A stretch of DNA of 64,000 nucleotides. Source: a bacterium 1xD8-48 (lineage in GTDB: Bacteria; Bacillota; Clostridia; Lachnospirales; Lachnospiraceae). Below the pieces are notes generated by a model. The model ran no database searches, was not told the DNA's origin, and was given only the letters and a program-made list of their open reading frames with translations. Positions 32,734-40,122 of the stretch are shown one piece after another (the stretch's first letter is position 1; the number at the start of each line of letters is the position of its first letter). The stretch covers positions 186,001 through 250,000 of the forward strand of contig QZDS01000002.1 in NCBI GenBank assembly GCA_009917455.1, written 5' to 3'. The translations under genes and the position numbers were made by a program.

Positions 32734-34110
32734 ATGACAGAAGTAAAAATAAAACAGGGATATTTAAAGGGGGTAGAAAAAGACGGTTATACGGTTTTTA
32801 TGGGAGTCCCCTATGCGGCGCCGCCGGTTGGCACCTTAAGATTTTGCGCACCCGAAGAATGCGCACCGTGGGAGGGCGTCTACCATGCCGACCGCTTCGG
32901 GAAAACCTGCTGGCAGGAGCGGGAGGAAAAGGGTTCCTTTTATGACGTCGAGTTTTACCGCAACGCCGATTATTTAACGGATTTTGACGAAGACTGCCTG
33001 TATTTGAATATCTGGGTTCCGGGAAATGAGGGAGTTTTGGAGAAAAGTGTTTCTGCAAAAGATATTCCCGCAGAGAGTTTTTCTGCGAAAAAGCTTCCGG
33101 TGGCGCTCTGGATTCACGGGGGGGCTTTTAACCATGGTTTCGGGCATGAAATGGAATTTGAGGGCGCGGAGTATGCAAAAAGGGGAGTAATTCTGGTAAC
33201 AATTAATTACAGAGTAGGCGTATTCGGCTATCTTGCCCATGAGTGGCTGAGCCGGGAAAGCTCTTATGGCATCAGCGGCAATTACGGGATGCTGGACCAG
33301 ATTGCCGCACTCAAATGGGTCAGGGAAAACATTGGAGCTTTTGGTGGCGATGCCGGAAATATTACAATTTTCGGACAGTCGGCAGGTGCAATCAGCGTAC
33401 AGGGACTTGTCTCCTCCGATTTGACAAAGGATTACATTGCAAAGGCAGTCATGCAGAGCGGCGGTGGATATGGCGTTCCGCTGGTTAATATGACGGCACT
33501 GGCAGAGGCGGAAGAGACGGGAGCGGAATTTGTAAGGTTCTGCGGGGTGGAATCGCTTGAGGCGCTGCGGAATATGAGAGCGGAGGAACTGCTTGAGAAA
33601 CAGACCGCCTTTTGCAAAAAGTTTTCCGAACAGGGGCTTATATTTATGCCGAATATTGACGGATATGTGTTGAAAGAAAATTATAATTCCGCCATAGAAA
33701 ACGGGAGAATCAAAAAGATTCCTTATATGATTGGCGCAACCTTGAATGATATCGCGGCCTCGCCGGAGCAACTGGCGCAGGGGATTCGCGGACTGCTTTA
33801 TGACGGGTGTATCCGTTTTGCACAGATGCTGGAAAGGCAGAAAAAGGAAAGCGGCGCAGGGAATGCCGTTTATGTTTATGATTTTGTACGGCAGCTTCCC
33901 GGGGACGAGGCAGGAGCGTTCCATTCGGCGGAACTCTGGTACATGTTTGGAACGTATAAACGGTGCTGGCGGCCTTTTACCGGAGCGGATGCAAGGCTCA
34001 GCGAAAAAATGCTGGACGCATGGACGGGTTTTATGAAAAACGGCGCGCCGGGAGAGGAATGGAAGCCGTATACAGAGGAAAAGCCATATGTGCAGGTGTT
34101 TGATGTATGA
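32734..34110 (+). CDS. Type-B carboxylesterase
   Basis: A 458-residue alpha/beta hydrolase of the carboxylesterase/para-nitrobenzyl esterase family. Evidence: Val-Pro-Tyr-Ala-Ala-Pro-Pro-Val-Gly near the start, Glu-Asp-Cys-Leu-Tyr-Leu-Asn-Ile-Trp, oxyanion hole His-Gly-Gly-Ala-Phe, and nucleophile Ser216 in Phe-Gly-Gln-Ser-Ala-Gly. No signal peptide is present, so it is cytoplasmic. The C-terminal catalytic His is probably in Ala-Phe-His-Ser-Ala-Glu-Leu. ATG 32734 has GAAAGGA at good spacing. It could deacylate imported sugars or detoxify esters. Confidence 0.9.
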   Translation: MTEVKIKQGYLKGVEKDGYTVFMGVPYAAPPVGTLRFCAPEECAPWEGVYHADRFGKTCWQEREEKGSFYDVEFYRNADYLTDFDEDCLYLNIWVPGNEGVLEKSVSAKDIPAESFSAKKLPVALWIHGGAFNHGFGHEMEFEGAEYAKRGVILVTINYRVGVFGYLAHEWLSRESSYGISGNYGMLDQIAALKWVRENIGAFGGDAGNITIFGQSAGAISVQGLVSSDLTKDYIAKAVMQSGGGYGVPLVNMTALAEAEETGAEFVRFCGVESLEALRNMRAEELLEKQTAFCKKFSEQGLIFMPNIDGYVLKENYNSAIENGRIKKIPYMIGATLNDIAASPEQLAQGIRGLLYDGCIRFAQMLERQKKESGAGNAVYVYDFVRQLPGDEAGAFHSAELWYMFGTYKRCWRPFTGADARLSEKMLDAWTGFMKNGAPGEEWKPYTEEKPYVQVFDV

Positions 34111-34140
34111 GATGAAGGGCAGCTTAAAGAGGCGTATTTT

Positions 34141-35503
34141 ATGAGCAAAATATTTAATGTAAATGGAAATTGTATACCGGAATTGCACTATATGGTGGAG
34201 CTTACGGAACGGCTTGGGCAGATAAAGATAATGGTGGAAGCCGGACAGTATTTTACCATAAACCGTGCCAGACAATATGGAAAGACTACAGTGCTCAAGG
34301 CACTGGCAAATTATCTGAAAGAAGAATACCTGGTGGTTAGTCTGGATTTTCAGAAGATGAGCTATGTAAATTTTGAAAATGAGCAGGCATTTGTAGTGGC
34401 TTTTGCGGGTGAGTTAATCGATAATGTGGAAAGTATGCCTGAAGAGATATATGAGAGGCTGAATGCTTTTGCGGAAGAGCGTGTGCGGAATCTGACGCTC
34501 CTGTCATTATTTCGGGTGATAAACAAATGGTGCGGGCAGTCAGAAAAGAAAATCGTACTAATGATTGACGAGGTGGACAGCGCAACAAATAATCAGGTGT
34601 TTCTTGATTTCCTTGCCCAACTGCGCGGATGTTATATCAGCAGGGATACGAAACCGACTTTTCAGTCGGTAATTCTTACAGGTGTATATGATGTGTGCAA
34701 TATCAGGAGAAAGATTCGGCCGGAAAATGAACATAAAGTAAATAGTCCCTGGAATATTGCGGCCGATTTTTCTGTAGACATGAGTTTTTCTATAAAGGAT
34801 ATTGAGGGAATGCTAAAAGCGTATGAAGATGATAATCATACGGGAATGGATATTGAGAAAATATCCTGTCTTCTTTATGATTATACCTCCGGTTATCCTT
34901 ATCTGGTTTCGCGTCTCTGTAAGTTTATGGATGAACAGATAGCCGGAACGAATGATTTTCAGAATAAAAAAAGCGCATGGACGGAGGCGGGGGTTCTGGA
35001 AGCGGTTAAGTTATTGCTTGAAGATAGAAATCCGCTGTTTGAGTCGCTGATGAGTAAGTTGAATGATTTCCCGGAGCTTTGCGATGTGATTTCCGCTCTG
35101 CTGTTTCAGGGAAAGAAAGTTGCATATAATCCGGATGATGAGGTAGTTTGGGAGGCTTTAATGTTTGGATTTGTAAAAGTGAAGGATTCCGGCGTCTGTC
35201 TTGCCAACAGGATATTCGAGACACGGCTATATAATTATTTTCTTTTGGCAATTTCCGAACAGAACAGCAGACTTTACGAAGAAGGCTCGAGACAGAAAAA
35301 TCAGTTTATTATTAATGGTCATTTTAAAGATATGGCATGGAAATGCATATAATGAGCGGGGTGAAAAGCAGCTATCGGATTATTTGAATTTTTTTCATCT
35401 GGATAAAGGATACATGCTCAGTTTTAATTTTAATCAAAAGAAGAAAATTGGAGTGAGGGAGATAGCTGTGGGGAACAAGATGCTTATAGAGGCTGTGGTT
35501 TAA
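34141..35503 (+). pseudogene. AAA-ATPase/PD-(D/E)XK protein with internal deletion and frameshift
   Basis: The first frame (34141-35352, 403 codons) is the ATPase part of the family: Phe-Thr-Ile-Asn-Arg-Ala-Arg-Gln-Tyr-Gly-Lys-Thr-Thr (degenerate Walker A), Ile-Val-Leu-Met-Ile-Asp-Glu-Val-Asp (Walker B) and Thr-Gly-Val-Tyr-Asp-Val. It ends in a nonsense tail after Asn-Gly-His-Phe-Lys-Asp-Met. The next frame (about 35326-35503) continues with the family's normal C-terminus: Lys-Ile-Trp-His-Gly-Asn-Ala-Tyr, Gly-Glu-Lys-Gln-Leu-Ser-Asp-Tyr-Leu, Ser-Phe-Asn-Phe-Asn and Leu-Ile-Glu-Ala-Val-Val. About 60-80 residues with the nuclease catalytic Asp and Glu are gone. The ATPase part may still be made. 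Confidence 0.78.
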
Positions 35504-35598
35504 TCTGCCCCGAAAAAGTGTCAGTGCGAAAGAATGTATAATTCAATTAAGGAAATATCAGCGGAAAATGAGCTCATTGCCGGAAAGGAGTGCACACT

Positions 35599-37341
35599 AT
35601 GCCCGGAAAAGTCGGAATCGGAATGCAGGATTTTAGAAAAATCAGGGAAAGAAATGCATTTTATATTGATAAAACTCTGTTTATAAAGGAGTGGTGGGAG
35701 TCGCTGGACGATGTGACATTGATTACGCGTCCCCGGCGTTTCGGAAAAACCCTGACAATGAGTATGGTAGAGAACTTTTATTCATTAGAATATGCTTCCG
35801 GGGCGGTAATATTTGAAGGGCTGGACATATGGAAAGAGGAAAAGTATCGTAATCTGCAGGGCACTTTTCCGGTGATAAGTCTGTCTTTTGCAAACATAAA
35901 GGAAGTAAGTTATGAGCAGACAAGGAAAAAAATTTGCCAGATTCTTGTAAATTTGTATTCCAGACACAGCTATCTGCTTGAGAGCAATGTATTAACGAAA
36001 AAGGACAGAGACTTTTATCAAAGCGTTTCGGTAAATATGGATGATGCGACTGCTACTTTTGCAATTTATCAACTGTCGGAGTACCTCTGCCGGTATTATG
36101 GGAAGAAGGTATTAATTTTTCTGGATGAGTATGATACCCCCATGCAGGAGGCTTATGTGAATGGCTACTGGAAGGAAATGGCTGATTTTATCAGGAGTAT
36201 GCTGAATGCGGCATTTAAGACCAATCCGTTTATGGAAAGGTCGATTATGACAGGGATTACCAGAATTACCCGGGAATCGGTTTTTTCAGACCTAAATAAT
36301 CTTGAAATTGTGACAATAACTTCTGAGAAGTATGAGAGTTTTTTTGGTTTTACTGAAGATGAGGTGTTTGCAGCTCTGGATGAATTTGGCCTTTCGGAGG
36401 GCAGACAGCGAATAAAAGAGTGGTATGATGGTTTTACTTTCGGAAAGCGCATGGATATGTATAATCCATGGTCAATTCTCAATTACCTTGATAAACGTAA
36501 GCTTTCAGCATATTGGGCGAACTCCAGCAGCAACGAGTTGGCGGAGCGGCTGGTTCGTAAGGGGAGTTTTGGCATAAAGACCGATTTGGAGGAACTGATA
36601 AAGGGACATTCCATAGAAAAAAGTATGGACGAGCAGGTTGTCTTCAAGCAACTGGATAGACAGGAGGAAGCAGTCTGGAGCCTGTTTCTGGCATGTGGTT
36701 ATCTGAAGACGTTAAAGTGCAGACTGGACGAAAATTCAGGAAAGTACTGCTATGAGCTTACTCTTACAAATAAGGAAGTGCAGATGATGTTTATCGGTAT
36801 GATTCGCGGTTGGTTTTCGGAAAGCCGAAGGGAGTATTCCGCTTTCACTGCGGCGATGCTGACAGGGAATCTGGAACTGATGAATGAATATATGAATAAG
36901 ATTGCCATGAATTCTTTCAGTTTTTTTGATGTGGGAGGAAAGACCCCAGACAGTGGACAGCCGGAAAGCTTTTATCATGGATTTGTTCTGGGGCTTGTGG
37001 TGGAACTGGACGCTCAGTATGTGGTTTTGTCAAACCGGGAGAGCGGACTCGGAAGATATGACGTTGTGCTGGAGCCGAAAGACCGTAATATGGATGCAAT
37101 TATTATGGAATTTAAAGCGTTCGACCAAAAGAGAGAAAAAACGCTGGAAGATACTGTAATCAGGGCTCTTAATCAGATAGAAGAAAAGGAGTATGCGCAG
37201 GAATTGATTGCGCGGGGGATTCCGGAGGAAAAAATACACAAGTACGGTTTTGGCTTTAAGGGAAAGCAGGTATTAATTGACACAGATTATGGGAGTGGAA
37301 AGGGGAGCCTGGAATGCATGGAGAAGGCTTTGGCTCCATGA
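35599..37341 (+). CDS. AAA-ATPase with C-terminal PD-(D/E)XK nuclease domain, second intact copy
   Basis: A 580-residue paralogue of the 14060 gene, about 60% identical by eye over the full length and of the same domain order: Phe-Tyr-Ile-Asp-Lys-Thr, Arg-Pro-Arg-Arg-Phe-Gly-Lys-Thr, Ile-Phe-Leu-Asp-Glu-Tyr-Asp-Thr-Pro, Trp-Tyr-Asp-Gly-Phe-Thr-Phe-Gly-Lys, and C-terminal Gly-Arg-Tyr-Asp-Val-Val-Leu with Ile-Met-Glu-Phe-Lys-Ala. ATG 35599 has AAAGGAG 8 bases upstream. It lies right after the broken family member. A strong terminator follows, so it is transcribed alone or with the remnant. Its biological role is unknown. Confidence 0.88.
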   Translation: MPGKVGIGMQDFRKIRERNAFYIDKTLFIKEWWESLDDVTLITRPRRFGKTLTMSMVENFYSLEYASGAVIFEGLDIWKEEKYRNLQGTFPVISLSFANIKEVSYEQTRKKICQILVNLYSRHSYLLESNVLTKKDRDFYQSVSVNMDDATATFAIYQLSEYLCRYYGKKVLIFLDEYDTPMQEAYVNGYWKEMADFIRSMLNAAFKTNPFMERSIMTGITRITRESVFSDLNNLEIVTITSEKYESFFGFTEDEVFAALDEFGLSEGRQRIKEWYDGFTFGKRMDMYNPWSILNYLDKRKLSAYWANSSSNELAERLVRKGSFGIKTDLEELIKGHSIEKSMDEQVVFKQLDRQEEAVWSLFLACGYLKTLKCRLDENSGKYCYELTLTNKEVQMMFIGMIRGWFSESRREYSAFTAAMLTGNLELMNEYMNKIAMNSFSFFDVGGKTPDSGQPESFYHGFVLGLVVELDAQYVVLSNRESGLGRYDVVLEPKDRNMDAIIMEFKAFDQKREKTLEDTVIRALNQIEEKEYAQELIARGIPEEKIHKYGFGFKGKQVLIDTDYGSGKGSLECMEKALAP

Positions 37342-37384
37342 AAAAGCGCTTAAATAAATGAAGGATAAAATAAGTAGTTACCGC

Positions 37385-37414
37385 AAAAGCCTCAACACAT
37401 GTTGGGGCTTTTTT
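37385..37414 (+). terminator. Rho-independent terminator
   Basis: AAAAGCCTCAAC (37385-37396) pairs over 12 bases with GTTGGGGCTTTT (37401-37412) around a 4-base loop, followed by T residues. It closes the AAA-ATPase transcript and separates it from the GH88 promoter. Confidence 0.9.
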
Positions 37415-37444
37415 ATGCATCCTCCCTCTTTCTTCTCAAATACC

Positions 37445-37507
37445 TTAAAAATCTGCATATCCTCATTAAAAATCTGAATTTCATTTTTATCCTTAAATTG
37501 ATATACT
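37445..37507 (+). promoter_or_regulatory. Activator-type promoter of GH88: paired direct repeats and -10 box
   Basis: TTAAAAATCTG occurs twice (37445-37455 and 37466-37476), offset by exactly 21 bases, two helical turns. A TATACT -10 box is at 37502-37507 and the -35 position (about 37479-37484) has no consensus. A second repeat abutting a poor -35 is the normal layout for an AraC-family activator. The promoter at 40002-40064 has the same architecture, so the YesN-type regulator at 45386 is the best candidate activator. Confidence 0.65.
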
Positions 37508-37516
37508 GAGCCGTAA

Positions 37517-37672
37517 AATGACGGCAGCAAAGAAAAATATGCGTTGACTATACAGTTTTCCTGTGAGGAGCCGGATGAGAGGGAACCTTATTATATAGAA
37601 GGATGTCATGTATTGAAACAGGAAATTTATTTGCAGAAGGCTAATACGAAACAGTTGATTATGCAGAAATGA
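37517..37672 (+). other. Coding-like open stretch in the GH88 leader
   Basis: After a TAA at 37514 the frame stays open for 51 codons to TGA 37670, inside the leader between promoter and GH88. The translation looks protein-like (Leu-Thr-Ile-Gln-Phe-Ser-Cys-Glu-Glu-Pro, then Tyr-Tyr-Ile-Glu-Gly-Cys-His-Val-Leu-Lys-Gln-Glu). There is no ATG or ribosome site; TTG 37544 is the only candidate start. It may be a remnant of a gene's 3' end, a leader peptide, or chance. The rest of the 338-base gap holds the terminator and promoter described above. Confidence 0.3.
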
Positions 37673-37679
37673 GGTAAAA

Positions 37680-38828
37680 ATGAAAGAATATCAGGTATGG
37701 GCAGAAGAAGTTTTACAGAAGGTACGGGAAAAGATGGAATGGGTGAGTGAAAAAAATCAGGATAAAATCCCGTATACCACAGATGCAAACGGCAATTACG
37801 ATGACCGATCGGAAGAAAAGGAGTGGCTTGCAGACGACGGCTTAAACTGGTGGACCAACGGTTTCTGGGGCGGTATTATGTGGCTTTTGTATCAGGATAC
37901 GGGAGAGGAACGCTATGCGGATATCGCAAGGAAATCGGAGAGGAAGCTGGAAAAATGTTTTGAAACCTACTATGGCCTTCACCATGACGTGGGCTTTATG
38001 TTTCTTCCCACCGCAGTGGCGGATTACCGGCTGACCGGCAGTCTAAAGGCCAGAAGGGCGGCCATGCACGGGGCAAATCTTTTGGCCGGCCGGTTTAATC
38101 CGGCAGGAAAATTCATACGGGCATGGAATGAAGTGGGGGAAAGCGATACAAGGGGCTGGGCAATTATTGACTGTATGTTCAATATTTCCCTGCTGTACTG
38201 GGCGTCGGAGGAAAGCAAAGACCCCAGATTTCGCCAGATGGCCATGCTGCACGCGGACACTGTCCTCGCGCATTTTATCCGCCCCGACGGCTCCGTCTGT
38301 CATATTGTGGAATTTGACCCGGAAAAGGGCGGGATGATAAGAAGCCACGGCGGGCAGGGATATGGGGAAGGCTCCTCCTGGACAAGGGGGCAGGGCTGGG
38401 CGGTATACGGTTTTGCAAACAGCTACGCCCATACGGGGAAGCAGGAGTATCTTGACGCGGCCAAACGGTGCGCCCATTATTGTATGGCAAATATTCCGGA
38501 AAGCGGGATTATCCCGGTGGATTTCAGACAGCCCAAGGAGCCGGCATGGGAGGATTCCTGCGGCGCATGTGTGATTGCGGGAGGGCTTTTAGAGGTGGCA
38601 AAACATGTGACGGCGCCGGAAAAGGATATGTATGTGCGGGCAGCAGTGAAGATTTTAAAAGCCATAGCCGATACCAGAGCGGATTTTGGCCGCGGCTGCG
38701 ACGCCATTGTACAGAACTGCACCGGAGCTTACCACAGCGACACCCATCATTTTACGATGGTGTATGCGGACTACTTCTTTATCGAAGCCCTGTATAAGCT
38801 TACGGGGACCGGAATACTGCTCTGGTAG
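37680..38828 (+). CDS. Glycoside hydrolase family 88 (unsaturated glucuronyl hydrolase)
   Basis: A 382-residue (alpha/alpha)6-barrel enzyme that hydrates the double bond of delta-4,5-unsaturated glucuronyl residues left by polysaccharide lyases. The two catalytic acids are Asp103 (Leu-His-His-Asp-Val-Gly-Phe) and Asp164 (Ile-Ile-Asp-Cys-Met-Phe-Asn), matching the pair known in Bacillus UGL. Further markers are Trp-Trp-Thr-Asn-Gly-Phe-Trp-Gly-Gly and Trp-Thr-Arg-Gly-Gln-Gly-Trp-Ala. No signal peptide. The substrate is probably a disaccharide from a glycosaminoglycan or other uronate polymer. It has its own promoter at 37445-37507 that resembles the promoter of the sugar importer downstream. 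Confidence 0.9.
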   Translation: MKEYQVWAEEVLQKVREKMEWVSEKNQDKIPYTTDANGNYDDRSEEKEWLADDGLNWWTNGFWGGIMWLLYQDTGEERYADIARKSERKLEKCFETYYGLHHDVGFMFLPTAVADYRLTGSLKARRAAMHGANLLAGRFNPAGKFIRAWNEVGESDTRGWAIIDCMFNISLLYWASEESKDPRFRQMAMLHADTVLAHFIRPDGSVCHIVEFDPEKGGMIRSHGGQGYGEGSSWTRGQGWAVYGFANSYAHTGKQEYLDAAKRCAHYCMANIPESGIIPVDFRQPKEPAWEDSCGACVIAGGLLEVAKHVTAPEKDMYVRAAVKILKAIADTRADFGRGCDAIVQNCTGAYHSDTHHFTMVYADYFFIEALYKLTGTGILLW

Positions 38829-38852
38829 TGCCAGGAAGTTTTTGCAAAAAGA

Positions 38853-38910
38853 TTGATTTTTTCGTACCTTATTGTATAATGGAGGAAGAAAGTGCGTAAG
38901 ATAATACGCA
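38853..38910 (+). promoter_or_regulatory. Promoter and operator-like palindrome of the Fic gene
   Basis: TTGATT (38853-38858), a 16-base spacer and TATAAT (38875-38880). At the expected start site TGCGTA-N6-TACGCA (38893-38898 and 38905-38910) forms a perfect inverted repeat. Its position suits a repressor operator; it could also fold as a small hairpin in the mRNA leader. Confidence 0.5.
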
Positions 38911-38929
38911 AGTATGTGGAGGCGGTTTT

Positions 38930-39922
38930 ATGGGGGAGTATAAGTTATCTTTTACAATTACAAATGAGATTTTATCTTATGTTTCCTCAATATCAGAAAA
39001 GATTGGACGGATTACAGCCACCAGTAATTTAGAAGCAAAACCACACCTGAGAAAAAGCAATCGTATCAGGTCCATTCACTCGTCCTTGAAGATTGAAGCC
39101 AATTCTCTTTCTTTGGGGCAGGTTAGGGACGTTATCAATGGTAAGATGGTATTGGGTGAGCAAAAAGAAATCCAGGAAGTCAAGAATGCCCATGCTGCTT
39201 ATGAAAGAAATTCTGAAATTGACCCATATAGTATCAAAGATTTAAAGAAGTTCCATAGTATTATGACAAAATATGTTGTGGAGGAATCCGGTAACTTTCG
39301 CCGAGGCGAGGAGGGTGTCTTTAATGGTGAACGGTGTATTTTTATGGCGCCGCCCGCAAGGTTCGTTCCACAGCTAATGGAGGACCTTTTTAACTGGATG
39401 AAAGAAGCAAAAAATTCCGTTCATCCTTTGATTCTTGGCAGCGTATTCCATTATGAGTTTGTTTTTATCCATCCGTTCTCTGATGGCAACGGCAGAATGG
39501 CAAGATTATGGCATACGGCTATTCTTTCCAAATGGAAATCCGTATTTGAATATATTCCGATTGAAAGCCAGATAGAGAAGTTTCAGGACGAATATTATGA
39601 AGCGATTGCCAGGTGCCATGTAGATGGCGCATCCACGATTTTTATTGAGTTTATGTTGTCGCAGATTGATAAGATTCTGGATGATATTTCTATTCAGATA
39701 AGTGAGGATAATGAGAGATTTTCAGAATGCATTAAGAAATTGCTCGCGGTTATGGAATATGATATTCCTTACACAGGCAAAACGCTAATGGAAAAACTGG
39801 GTCTTAAATCAAAGGAGGGATTCCGCAGAAATTATATACGCCCGGCAATAGATATGAATCTTATCTGTATGACAATTCCTGATAAACCTAATAGCAGAAA
39901 TCAAAGATATGTTAAAGTTTGA
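38930..39922 (+). CDS. Fic family AMP-transferase
   Basis: A 330-residue Fic protein that would transfer AMP to Ser/Thr/Tyr hydroxyls. The catalytic loop is complete: His181 in His-Pro-Phe-Ser-Asp-Gly-Asn-Gly-Arg. An N-terminal inhibitory helix is visible as Ser-Ser-Leu-Lys-Ile-Glu-Ala-Asn, with Glu56 as the inhibitory residue, so this is a class II, self-restrained Fic. The C-terminal 60 residues look like a winged helix (Thr-Leu-Met-Glu-Lys-Leu-Gly-Leu-Lys-Ser). Transcribed alone between its own promoter and terminator. Target unknown. Confidence 0.9.
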   Translation: MGEYKLSFTITNEILSYVSSISEKIGRITATSNLEAKPHLRKSNRIRSIHSSLKIEANSLSLGQVRDVINGKMVLGEQKEIQEVKNAHAAYERNSEIDPYSIKDLKKFHSIMTKYVVEESGNFRRGEEGVFNGERCIFMAPPARFVPQLMEDLFNWMKEAKNSVHPLILGSVFHYEFVFIHPFSDGNGRMARLWHTAILSKWKSVFEYIPIESQIEKFQDEYYEAIARCHVDGASTIFIEFMLSQIDKILDDISIQISEDNERFSECIKKLLAVMEYDIPYTGKTLMEKLGLKSKEGFRRNYIRPAIDMNLICMTIPDKPNSRNQRYVKV

Positions 39923-39924
39923 AT

Positions 39925-39960
39925 AAGCGCTTTGTCTGAATCTGGATGAAGTGCTTTTTT
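39925..39960 (+). terminator. Rho-independent terminator
   Basis: AAGCGC (39925-39930) pairs with GTGCTT (39951-39956, one G-U pair) and the hairpin is followed by TTTTTT. It is 3 bases after the Fic stop codon. Confidence 0.6.
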
Positions 39961-40001
39961 AATTCTGCCCGGATTTGCGCAAAGTTCATTTTATAAGCAT
40001 C

Positions 40002-40064
40002 TTAAAAAACTGCACCTGAAACTTTAAAACCTGTATTTTTTTAGAAAATAAAAACTGATATAGT
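40002..40064 (+). promoter_or_regulatory. Activator-type promoter of the sugar importer operon
   Basis: TTAAAAAACTG (40002-40012) and TTTAAAACCTG (40023-40033) are imperfect direct repeats offset by exactly 21 bases. A TATAGT box (40059-40064) starts 26 bases after the end of the second repeat, the same distance as in the GH88 promoter (37476 to 37502). There is no good -35. An overlapping TACAAT at 40064-40069 is an alternative -10. The encoded YesN-type regulator is the likely activator. Confidence 0.6.
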
Positions 40065-40122
40065 ACAATTACAAAAGACGGAAGGCCAACCGAATGGAAA
40101 AAGAGCTAGGAGGAAGAAAGCT

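Noticed and set aside
32974-34275. Minus-strand frame of 433 codons opposite the esterase
   Set aside because: The esterase on the plus strand has complete catalytic motifs and a ribosome site; the opposite frame shows no family motif and is a codon-bias shadow.
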